Of a stretch of 64,000 bases of DNA, positions 23,990 to 34,984 are shown piece after piece. Origin of the DNA: Erythrophleum ivorense (lineage: Eukaryota > Streptophyta > Magnoliopsida > Fabales > Fabaceae); assembly GCA_026724425.1 (NCBI GenBank), contig JAIUCV010000009.1, positions 24,445,846-24,509,845 on the forward strand. The letters are read 5' to 3'. A program made the position numbers and the translations under genes. Each line of letters starts with the position of its first letter. Positions within the stretch are counted from its first letter, which is position 1. The notes under the pieces were generated by a model that saw only the letters and a program-made list of their open reading frames with translations, did not search any database and was not told where the DNA came from.

Positions 23990-26664
23990 ATTAGAATTGA
24001 AGTCCCTATTTGAATACATTATCAAGTGTAGTGAAAATTTACATTTTTAGTAAGAACATAAATAATTTTAGAAAATTAATAATGGTTCAGCTACCACATA
24101 TGCAGAAAACTTTTTTCTTTTGTTCCTTGTCCTGTCTATGGCATGTAAGGATAACAAACAAATCATGGCATATAGAAATTCACACATTTATAAGAACATC
24201 AAACAAATGTTCAAATTCTTTAATCATTATGGCATATGAGACAACATGTCTGAGATGCCATTTTAATATATCCCAATTTATGGCATGATTAATGTAACTA
24301 TGCTCATGATAATCAACATTTCTCGCAAAAGTCCATTATACATAATCTCATTTAGATGCAACATCACATATTACACATAATCATGATACACATAATAGCA
24401 CTTATAATTCATTCACTATTTTTAAAGTCATACTATTAAGTAATATGCTACAGGCTTAATTCATTTTTTCTGAGAACCACATAATATTGGCATGCTTCAT
24501 TATCATATCATATTGCCATGCATGCCATTTTAAGGAGACATAGATAATCTTGCCTTGACAATGCTAGTCATATGGAAAACTATTTCATAACTAATGTACC
24601 AAACATCTCATATTACTTGATACAAGCCTAGGTTTTCCTAATCATAGATAATCTACTAAGCATCTTATACAACTTTGTGTAAGACCTAGGTTTTTAGTGC
24701 CATCACGGAGGAAGACTATTCTTCCTAGTTCATATGATCATTGAAACATAATATCATCATAGACATGAATAAGTATAATTAGGGCATCCCCTAATTTAGA
24801 TTCACCAACTATAATCTTAAATCTAAAACATAAAGTCGCATAAAGGTCTCCTAATCTTCAATAAGCCCCGGTTAAAACCTTGTCCCTAGAAGAATTAGGA
24901 CATAAATCTGAGAGGGATTTTGACCCCCTTTATTCCCTTATGATTATACATTTTTTTCTATATAGATGGAGAGTTGTCTCTTTGTGTATAGGCTATCTTC
25001 TGTTTATAATTGCCTTACCTCGGTTACTTTTTCTTAAACACTTCCATATATACAAACATTACAAATATAGCATGCCGTTATAAATGTCATGCAATGATTG
25101 CAACATTACACATAATCATCAAATTGTTCAACTTTCCTATATCCATGTCATATTTAAAACAAAACAATACCAAGAAACACCAATCATATCATAATAAATT
25201 TCTCAATCAAAATCCTCAATTAAAAATACCAAATGTTTAATAATAAATTTCCTCAATTATACCAAAAATTTAACAACAAAATTTCTCAATTAGATATACC
25301 AAATATTTGATAATCAAAGTCATCAATCAAATGTACCAGATATTTAATAATAAAATTCCTTAATTACATATACTAAATATTCAATAATAAAATCCCTCAA
25401 TTGCATATATCAAATATTAAATAATAAAATGTCTCAATTACATATACTAAATATTTAAGAATAAAATTTCTCAATTAATTTTTCCCTGAATTATTTTTAG
25501 CTACACTAAAAGACAAAATTTAAATATTTTAAGAGCACATAAATTACTCTTATATATTAATAAGGATAAAAAGACGGCGTCCTTGCCTAAAAATCCTTCT
25601 CTTGTAGCTTCTCCTAACTCCTTCCCTTTATTTCTCACTCAGCGTTCTTTGTAATTTTTATTTTTTTTCCCTCATTTAGAAGTCTCAATTTCTTTCCAGC
25701 TCGTGCCTCCCTACTTCCCTCGCTATTTCTCTCTTGCAGAATGAAAGAGACTTCAGGCTATTTATACACATTACAACTTTGGTTCACGAGGTCAAGTGTA
25801 TGGTTAGGATGTTATTGAAATTAATGCACGCTGACCTCAAGTTGCTTACCTAATACAACTCCCTTATATTTTGGACATGTGGCGCGTCCATTCTGCACGT
25901 TCAATATATCATTGAATATAACTTTGGCTTACTGCACAGGTTTTCTATAACATAACAATAATATATAGATTCCTTCGCTATTAATTATACAATATATACA
26001 AATATTATTCTAATTCCATTGTGGAGCGGGCAGTTTACATGTTTTTTACACACACACATCTAGTGTCAGATAACTAAAGCAATAATTAGCTTTTTTTGGA
26101 TTATTAACTAAATATTAATATTTTGTTTATATATATCAAGCAAGGATAACGGTTTGGATACATTAACTTATCTCATAAGAAAAATAATTCAATTCTAATT
26201 AGATAATGATATTAAATTAATCCACATATTAAATTTCTTATTAATAAATTCAACATATATATATTATATTTTCAATACTTCTAAGTAAAATATGTTCTTA
26301 AATAAATTATTAGAGTTTATTTATTGCTTTACAAAATATCAAATTAATCCTTATTTTACTAAGCAATATGATTATTTCTAATAGTTGAAGGAATTTAGTA
26401 AAATTCTTTTCTTAAGTATTTATTATTTAATTCTCTATTACTAAATTATGTTTAATTAATTTATAGAAATTCCTAATAATTTCTACTAAATTCTAAATTG
26501 ACCTCATAAAATTCCATTACATTCCTAATAAATTTCTTAATTTTCATTGTGCTTAAAATTCAGAGAAATCCTATATTTTCTCACCAATTCATTAACTAAA
26601 TATTTTCTTTCATTTATCTCACCTAATATTAATTATTTAAGGGTTTAATTTTGGGGATGTTACA
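23990..26664 (-). mobile_element. Decayed LTR of family D, minus orientation
   Basis: The right end is a clear LTR terminus (ttggggatgttaca, ending 26664). From about 23990 to 25490 the sequence aligns, in complement, with 28200-29706 plus 32420-32710. Shared landmarks are gaatacatta..aagtgtagtgaa (24013), aatggttcagct (24082), catctcatattacttgat (24605) and the block atggagagttgtctcttt (24967). The left end was not found. No coding region. It contains the 37-bp AT-rich tandem array at 25160-25485. Confidence 0.5.
25160..25485. repeat. AT-rich tandem array, 37-bp unit, about eight units
   Basis: Head-to-tail units of about 37 bp have the pattern ccaaatatttaataataaaa followed by ttcctcaattacata. 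The period is clearest between 25300 and 25480. The same unit in complement forms the array at 28215-28590. Confidence 0.7.
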
Positions 26665-28195
26665 ATTTGTTCCCTCATTGTGAAAAGTTCATTCGTGAAA
26701 TCCAAAATTGTCTTGTTCAAATAATCTTAAATATTTTTAAAATATTCTCATAGCCTTTTATTTCCTATTTAGGAGTTCTTTAAGGGTGGTTAAAATTTTG
26801 AAATCCTACACATATTTGCAGGAATTATCTAACCTTTATGTTTCAACCTCTATGCTTCTCTGATTTAATCATCGAATCCTTAATTTACCTCAATGTATAC
26901 TAAGGGTAAGGGGTTGTAAATCTTAAACCTATGAAAAACTCTTAACTTCCTCAATTATGTCTTTTTAGATCCTCAAATTAGCTTACTTGGATCAAAATTC
27001 TAAGTCAACTTTATCATTTCCTCTTTTTAATTTCTTCAAATTCTCAAATAATTTGGATTCCTGGAATTAGTAAATACCTTAAAATTAACTTGTACAATTA
27101 GAATTACCCAATTCTTATAACTATTGTTCTTAAATCAAAAGTAAAAAAGGTCCTTCTTATAAGGCTTAAGTTATCTAGAAACATAAATTATTATTTTCTT
27201 GTTCCATCTGGTTATGTATTCAAGCCTATTTTAAAGGTATTACTACTCACCTTCAGGTTCTTACAATCCATCTTAGGGGAGTTAAAGCCTTTCTAGACTA
27301 TCTATATTCTCCTTTAATTGTCTAACATTCTATTTAACTACTTTAAGTTGGAGTTAACTATAACTTAATGACATACTTAACCAATTTACGTTGTAGTTAA
27401 TTATATGTTGGTCCTACTAAACTCCTACATCATTCAAAATTAACCCTCAACTGAATGTTTATTAGACCTTACTAATGAGACTAGATTGAATAGATTGTCT
27501 AAATATTAGATCATTGTTTATCTCCTTAGCTCAGTTATCCTTCCTTATTGAAGGAATCCTATAGGGTACACAAGGTTGAATTTGTATCAAGAACTAATAT
27601 TAGGATCTCCTTTTCCATTCTAGGTGAACTTACCATATTACAAGGAAAGATTTTACAAAATTATTTACGAATATTTATGTTTTCTTTTGTCCTTGAGGAA
27701 ACATTACTTTGATTAGATTTCCTTTCTACAAGTTTAGCCAACTGCTTGGCTTCTAGGTTACATCTTGAAGTAAAGTTTGTTATATGATGATATCTTAGAA
27801 GGATTGACCATATAATATAAATTTTTATTTGGGATGAATATTCTAAATAATTAGGTGATTCAAATACCTCATATATAAACATAATTTCAATTTATATTAC
27901 TAAATATTGACATAGAAAAAGAATAGGTTACTCTAAAGTGTGTTTCTAATAATCACATACCTAGTATCAAGTTAAAAGATTGGCTCACTTCTTGGTCACT
28001 TGTGATTTTCTCTTATCTTGGTGGTTTCTGGTCCGATACCTTACTTGGGTTCTGTGGATAGTCTATTGAGAAATGTCTTGGCTCTTTATAGGCATAGCAT
28101 ATGTCCTTACCAACAAGATAAGGTTTATTTCCATGGGGTTTCTTGCATTTATTACAGACACCCTTCCCATTTTTCCTCACATTATCATATGATAT
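26665..28195. other. Unassigned AT-rich DNA between the inverted LTR copies
   Basis: Forms the centre of the long inverted repeat. No family, repeat or coding frame was recognised. A 73-codon minus-strand frame (27661-27882) has no protein-family signs. The end near 28195 (a gatat microrepeat at 28190-28205) marks where the plus family D copy begins, apparently truncated. Confidence 0.4.
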
Positions 28196-29706
28196 GATAT
28201 GATGTTATAATTATAAAATACTAGGTACATTTAATTGAGGAATGTTATTATGAAATATTCAATGTATTTACTTGAGAAATATTACTATGAAATATTGGGT
28301 ATATTTAATTGAGAAATGTTATTATGAAATATTGGGCATATTTAATTAAGGATTATTATTATGAAATATTAGGCATATTTAATTGAGGAATGTTGTTATC
28401 AAATATTAAGCATATTTAATTGATAAATGTTAATATGAAGCATTTGGTATATTTAATTTAAAGCATCCTATTATGAAATATTTGATATATTAAATTGAGG
28501 AATTTTATTATTAAATATTTGTATGAATAATTTAGAATTTATTATTAAATGTTGGTATAGATAATATAAGAATCTATTATTAAATGTAGGGATTTATTAC
28601 ATGATCAAAATTTATTAATATTATCCTATTTGATTACCATGAAACATGACTTGAATAATTTGAAATAGGAAAGCTAGATAATTTGATAATTTCATTTGTC
28701 CTTACAATCATTAAATGACACGTATAATGCCCTGCGACATTTCCGATACTTATATGGGTGCAAGTGTTTGAGAAAATGGTAACTAAAACAAAGAAAATAT
28801 AAGCTAATGAATGGACTCCTAATAGGAGATGATTTTCAAAGATGGGATTCTATGAATCCTAATATTACAAGTCTTCAAAAAATAAGGGTTTCTTCAAGGA
28901 TAAAATTCCAAGGAGATAGATTTTAGCAAAGAGAGATAGAATTCTTGTCTATATAGAAAGAGACAACTCTTCATCTATATAAAAGGAAAAGTATGATATT
29001 TTGGAATCAAATGGAGGGTTAGAGTTGCTCATAGTTTATGTTTCGTTCTCTCAAGGACCAGATTATGACAAGGGTCATTGAAGGTTAGGAGACTTTTAAA
29101 TGGCTTTAGATTTCAGATTTCAGGTCACGATTTGTAGATCTACACTAGGAGACACCTCAGATATGTTTACTCCTATCTCTAATGGTCATATAAATTAGAA
29201 AGAGCAATCTTCCTCCTTGGTAGTGCTTAACACCTAAGTCTCACACCAAGTAATATGGGATGCTTCGTGGGTTTCCCATGATTGTGAAAACTTGGGTTTA
29301 TATCAAGTAATATGAGATGCTTGATACAGTGCGTAGGAGATAGTCTTCACTTTTACCAGCACTATTAAGGTAAGATCATGAGCGATTTTTTAGGAAGGGA
29401 TGCAAGGCGCTGTACTTGCTAAGGTACTATTTTATAATAAGGTCTTATGAATATAGTAATAAAGCATGCTGATATGAACCACGTTTGCATGGTACTTAAA
29501 TATAATAAATAGAGTTGCTACTTATTGCTTAAAAGTATAAACCTGGAAAGGATAAATGGCATTCTAACAATGATATGTTACATGACATTAAAATAGGTTT
29601 ATTAGATATGTTACACTATTTGAGCATGATATCCTTAGTATGTATAGTGATAGTGAATTGAACCTCATATGCCAAGTCAAATTAACATTGCTTAAGAAAT
29701 ATATGA
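28196..29706 (+). mobile_element. Decayed LTR of family D, plus orientation, first part
   Basis: This is the complement-matching partner of 23990-25490. It lacks the LTR start, so it is truncated on the left, and it is interrupted at 29706 by a family B solo LTR. The sequence continues at 32420-33035. Shared landmarks with the minus copy are the 37-bp array, agagacaactcttcatctatat (about 28966-28987) and atcaagtaatatgagatgct (29302). Confidence 0.55.
28215..28590. repeat. AT-rich tandem array, 37-bp unit, eight or more units
   Basis: Units of 37 bp of the type aatattgggtatatttaatt followed by gagaaatgttattatga repeat at least eight times, degenerating after 28525. It is the complement of the array at 25160-25485. 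Confidence 0.75.
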
Positions 29707-30734
29707 TGTAACACCCCATAATTAATTAAGGTGTTAATCATGAATTAGATTAATTAGGAATAATTAATATGGGTTGCGATTTATTTGAGATAGAAATCCT
29801 ATCTAGGCTTAAATTAATAGATCATGATAAGAGGCTAATGGAGGCCCAATGGGTTAAGTGTAGACCCAACCTAATTTAATGTGATGGAGGCCTAAAATCC
29901 ACCTTGTATAAACTTTTCTAAGTAGCCCAATAACCCTTGTGCAAACCCACATTCTTGAGCTCTTCAAACTTGGCCCAAACTTAAGTAAACTTCAGCAACC
30001 CAATGTATAAGAACTGGCCTAACAAAATTCTGCAGCCTAACACTTTAAAACTGGCCCAATAAGCTAAAATCTGAAGCCCAAATGAAGTAGACCTTGGAGC
30101 AACCCATGACCCATCTTTGACCCAACTTAAACCCAACTAAAACCCTAATACATTAGCCTCTTCCTCACACTTGCTGAAACATAAAGCTCAAGAAGCGAAA
30201 TTCGGAGGTGGAAAAGGAGGCTAGGGTTGGGGGCAAGAATTCTGCATTTTCTCACATTTAGAGCAAGATTTAGCCAAGGTAATAGTTATACAACTTAATC
30301 CCCTCATCTTTCTCTTTAATTTGGCTCGATTAGTTTTTCATTTGGAGCATTTTCATCCTACCCAAAATCTGAAATGTGGGTGTTTGGGGATTTTCTTGGT
30401 GAAATTCGTAGGTAGAGGTTAGGGCTAACATTAGGTGAGTTTAAACCCTCCATTTTGATGCTTCATTTGTTAATTTGAGACCCCCATAGCTTATTTATAA
30501 AATGGGTATTAATTCTGTACGAATTTGCTTAGGATTTTGGGTGGAATATTGAGTTTTCTGGTGAAGGACACTCTAATTCGAATTTGGGATTTGTGGTGGC
30601 TATTGCAATTTGTCTACAAGTGAGGTAACCGAGTTATATCAATTCCATGTATATATTTGATTTAATTTCATATGTTGCTGTATATGAATGATTTGAAATG
30701 TTGAATGAATTGGTTGGCTATCTGTTGAATTGTG

Positions 30735-30905
30735 ATTGGACCTTGTGAGTCCATGGTGGAGCTGTGGTGCAGCTGCCACTCGTGCATGTACTTCGATCGA
30801 GCACCGAGTTATGATCAAACCCAGATGCACTGAGCCTCGGTTGTGCTTAATAGGGAGTAAGTGCCGTGGACGGGCCTCTCCCGGTGTTAATGGCCTTTAA
30901 CATGT
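30735..30905. repeat. Conserved block of LTR family B
   Basis: A block of about 170 bases (landmarks ggaccttgtgagtccatggt, cgatcgagcaccgagttatga, actgagcctcggttgtgct, gtggacgggcctctcccggt) is found in all three family B copies, in complement at 9365-9530 and 43255-43415. It is less decayed than the DNA on either side. It could hold promoter, R-region or packaging functions. No open frame is shared by the three copies. Confidence 0.6.
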
Positions 30906-31714
30906 GATAATATGATTGCTAGTATGGATGGTAATCATGATAGCCTAATTGTTTCATTTGCTAATATGATGAATATGATTCTGATGTTAATTTTGATTCA
31001 TGCTTATATACTAATTAAATTGGATATATGATGGAATTGCCTTAGTTACTGAGATATATATCTCACCCCATTTTATGGGATTAATATTTCAGGTGAAGGT
31101 TCCTCGGGTAAGGATAAGGGTAAGCAAGTGGATGAACATCCATGAACTGAGGCCGGGTGTGGGGAGCTACACTTGGTCTGAGTAGAATAGGGTAGATGCA
31201 ATTTTGTTATTAGTTTACATAGCATCATCATGTAATCATGTTGCCAAGTGTAGGCATTCATATTTTGTTGATTGAAATGTAACTGTTAAGGATCTAAGTC
31301 TTATTATAGTTGAATATTAATGTATGAACTTATAGTATCATATATGTAGTTTTGTTGAAATTGTGATATGGATTACTATATGGAAATTTTAGTCACATGA
31401 TGCCTTGGATATGGACATAAGCTATTGTTGAATGGAATCTTTATGGAATGTGCATGGGATGTCAATTGCTACTAATGCATGTGTTCTTGCTATTATATAT
31501 TCATGAATTTGCTGATATGAGCTAGTTGGGCAAGTAGGAAGTATTAATTAAGTTTTGCAATGCTAATGGACGGATTGATGGGTAAATAGGGTAGATAAAC
31601 ACCATTAGAATCACATAAAATAAGGGAAGGTGAACCTGGAGTGTTTCTAGGATGAGATTTGGAGTGTAGGGGCGAAATTTGGGTAATGTAATCACAGGAG
31701 GGAGTCTCATCACG

Positions 31715-32100
31715 GCTAAGAGGGTTTCGCCGCAGCCAAATGAGAGACAGAGCCGAATAAATCTCGTCGCAGCCTAATAAATCTCGTAACGGCGCAAAGT
31801 GGGAAAAATCGCCCAGAAGGGTAACAGAAGTAAAACTCGCCGCGGCATACTATGTCCTGCCGCGGCGCGAGTCGAGAAAAAAAAATAAGGGTTGGACAGA
31901 AGCAAAACTCGTCGCGGCGCAAATATATTGTGCCGAGGTGAGAATTGTAGGAGTTGAGAATAGTAGCTCCAGGAGGCATTTTCGCCGCAGCGACGGTCCA
32001 ACTCACCGCGGATATTGCCGCGACGAGATTTGTGAAATTTGTCCAGTGATTCCAGATAGCAACTTGGTCACGGCGGGGAAGGTATAGGCCACGGCGCAAG
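31715..32100. repeat. Cluster of about twelve CpG-rich motifs (CGCCGCGGC type)
   Basis: Motifs such as cgccgcagcc, cgtcgcagcc, cgccgcggca, gccgcggcgcgag, cgtcgcggcgc, caccgcgg, tgccgcgacgag, cacggcggg and cacggcgca occur every 20-50 bases across 390 bases of a generally AT-rich LTR. Counterparts in the other two family B copies are decayed. Confidence 0.65.
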
Positions 32101-32419
32101 TCCCCAGCCTACTCTTTTTAACCTAGAAACCCCAATTTCTTCAACGGTAATGGTAAAGGATGATGTAGGAACACTTGTGGGAGGTTATTGGGTATTGAAA
32201 CTGATGGACGGTTGAATCATAAACCCCTTATGGTAGTAAGATTTCTTTTATGCAAATTTTGTTTTGTGTGGTGGTATGTAATGACCCTAACGTCAAGGTT
32301 TAAATTTTTCTCATATTTTCACAATGTGATAGATTGTACCACTCAAACCTTGATAATAAATTATTAATCATACATTTAACCATAATTACAATGCTAACAA
32401 GGTAGGTTGTCACATATGA

Positions 32420-33035
32420 TATCATATCTACATGTAGTTACATATAAACTATCAACAAAGATAAGTTTAGCATATTGCATCACAAGTAGAGATGATTCCA
32501 TAAATCTAAATATGATGAATAAATATTTCCTCCTACATTTGTCTTTGTATAGTGTGATATGTTATCTTCTTTATCAACTTTAGACAAGGAGACCAAGAAA
32601 AGTGACTTCTACACATGTGTTAGCTGAACCATTACTTGTATTTCTAAATTGTAAGTGTTCTTATGAATAATATAAATGTTCACTACACTTAGTAATGTAT
32701 TCAGACAAGGATTTAGGATCTACCAAAGCGAAGCTATTAGTAGACTAAAGTGCTAGAAATGGACCAAGATGCTGAGACTTCATTTTTGAGATGTCTGTAA
32801 TAACAATAACTAGTTTATGGCATAAATATGAGTTATGTATTGTATTTGGAATATTATTAACATCACTTGTGATGTGACGTACAACTAAGTTATATTTACA
32901 AATAACTCCAATGCTAAATAAGAAATGTGAGAAGAGAAATCAAATTAGAAAATTTTTAATGCCTAATCTTCCATTAGAATTTGGCTATTTTGATAAAGTA
33001 ACAAGGTTAATAGCACTCTGAAAGTAGGGTGTTAC
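32420..33035 (+). mobile_element. Decayed LTR of family D, plus orientation, terminal part
   Basis: Continues the segment interrupted at 29706 and ends at a clear LTR terminus, gtagggtgttaca (33023-33035). The part near 32610-32705 matches, in complement, the minus copy at 24010-24110. Confidence 0.6.
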
Positions 33036-33570
33036 ATTTTAAGGCCTATTTATTATTTAGCACTATATTAAATTAATTCTAATTTCAATAAATAATTAAT
33101 ATTTGATTACATTAATATTTAGTGCATTTTTTATATATATTTCCTTAAATTTGAACTAAGTGTGATAAACCACAAAGATAAAATAACTGTATTTAGTAAA
33201 ATTTTAATCGATTACCACATATCACAAAATTTACATAATTCCTTTCAATAATTGTAGTAAAACACATACAAAGTTATTGTTGTATGCCTTAGAAGCCAAT
33301 TGTATGATGATTATATTGGTATACATTGTATTACATTTTGTATATGAACGTATTTCAGTTATTATATTTAATGTTATATCTATGTAACATAAATAGATAT
33401 ATTAATTATCCATAGAATAATTTATTATTCTTAAAATATACTTAGTCAAGAATTATTATTAATTGGGATAGTGATAATATAGTAAGACTAGTATGTAAGT
33501 TGGCTAATGACTATGATCATGGATATGATATATCAAATTATTATATGGGTACATGCTAGAGAATAATTAA
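33036..33570. other. Unassigned AT-rich DNA
   Basis: Sequence between two LTRs with no coding frame, tandem array or terminal repeat recognised. Confidence 0.4.
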
Positions 33571-34984
33571 TGTAACATTCGGATTGTCGAAAAAGGGCCA
33601 GAAATGTGCAATTTTCAAAGGAAGTCCCCTAAGGCAAAGGGAAAGTGGCCAAATAAAATTAGAGTGATAATTTAGACCCTTAAAATGAAGATTTGATGCT
33701 TAAGTTATTCAAAAACCCGAGCTAGAAGAGCTAAGAAAATTGGTGAAAATAAATTAAGGTATTTTTGTAATTTTTGAAAATTTTGGAAAACTCATAGGAG
33801 GGATTTTTAAATGAAATTTTTGAGCTTTTCGAGGTTCTCAAAAGACCCTAAAAACCACAGAAACTCTTAAAATAGTTAAAACTGCTCCGATGAGTGATTT
33901 TAGCAACAAGTTGATTGAAACTTTGATAGAACAATTCGAAATGGTTTTAAACCCAATTTGGGTGAAACCAAAGGCAATTTATAAGTTAGAGGACCCAAAT
34001 ATTATGATGAAAAAGATGAATTTTGAAAAGGAGTTGAAATGAGGCCAAATGGAGAAACCATGGTTTAGGAACTAAATTGAAAAGTGAAAAAGTAGGATAC
34101 CTTTACCTTTTTGGTCTTATAAGTCACATTGCATTCAGCTCCTCCCTTACCTGACATTGTGGCCAGTTGAAAATAGAATTTCAAGAGGCTTTAGGAGATG
34201 GACAATTTAGAGGAAGAAGAGAGGGAGAGAACTTAAGCTTAAAGTGAGAAATTCGAGCTCCTTTCTTGCCTCATGCTTTATCCAACCTCTTCTCCTCCTT
34301 CTCTTCACTTTTTCTATGGTTTTGATGGTTGATTTGGGTATGTTGTGAGGTCAGCTCAGCAAGAAGAAGAGAGCTTGTGAAGGAGAGACTAGAAGCAAAT
34401 GAAAGCTCCATTGAAAAGCTAGCAAGTAAGGTAAGAAATCATGGATTTTCCTTGCTTCGTCTTGTCTTCTTCTCTTAGGTAAATCTCCGTCAAACCTAGA
34501 CCACTTAGAGAGAGATGAATTTTAACCATATCAACGGAAGAATAAGTGTTTTAGAGTGTGGAAAATTAGAATAGGAAAATGGAATTAAAAGAGAAGGTTG
34601 AAAATTCAAGAATGGGAACCTAGGGATTTTGAGACAATTGGCAAATTTTGAATTTTTCTAGGGATGTTTTGGATTATATGAGTGTTTGTATGATTCCATG
34701 AGACCTCTAAAAAGATTTATATATGCCATTCCCTTAAGAGAAATCAAGCAAACTCTATGGGCTCCTTTTCATGAGTGTATCTTGGCCTTGAGGGGTTTGT
34801 GACCCTAGGGAGAGTTTTTTTTTTTTATTATTCTAAGAGTAGAAGAGGCTTAGATATGAATTATAGATGCTAGAGGAACCAATTAATTGAATTTAGAAAG
34901 CTTGGTTTGTGAGATGAAAATTTAGGTCCCATTTAAACATAAAGGAGCAACTTATCGTTTGCCTTCTTGGATTAGGTTTATGAT
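33571..34984 (+). mobile_element. LTR family A, full-length plus copy, left part (interrupted)
   Basis: Begins tgtaacattcgg and aligns with the complement of the reference copy 19811-23475. It is interrupted at 34984 by a nested LTR with target duplication atgat and resumes at 38136. Adding the two parts gives about 3.68 kb, matching the 3665-bp reference copy, so the element is full length. The outer flanks (attaa before 33571 and ccaat after 40401) do not match. Confidence 0.75.

Larger units (their letters stand above)
29707..32414 (+). mobile_element. Solo LTR, family B, plus strand (2708 bp), target duplication tatga
   Basis: Begins tgtaacaccccata and ends ggtaggttgtcaca. It is flanked by an exact 5-bp duplication tatga (29702-29706 and 32415-32419). 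It sits inside the plus family D LTR, whose sequence continues on both sides. It carries the best preserved GC-motif cluster of the family (31715-32100) and the conserved block at about 30735-30905. The overlapping minus-strand frames of 127 and 75 codons at 31716-32099 are a by-product of the GC-rich motif cluster and are not counted as genes. Confidence 0.9.

Noticed and set aside
31716..32099. Overlapping minus-strand open frames of 127 and 75 codons
   Set aside because: They arise from the CpG-rich motif cluster inside a solo LTR, are Arg-rich with repeated motif-derived words, and have no counterpart in the two sister LTR copies.
23990..33035. Single DNA transposon with long terminal inverted repeats
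   Set aside because: The outer ends do not form matching termini. One arm ends in a typical LTR terminus (tgttaca at 33035) and the inner copy also ends in one (26664), so two opposed LTRs explain it better.
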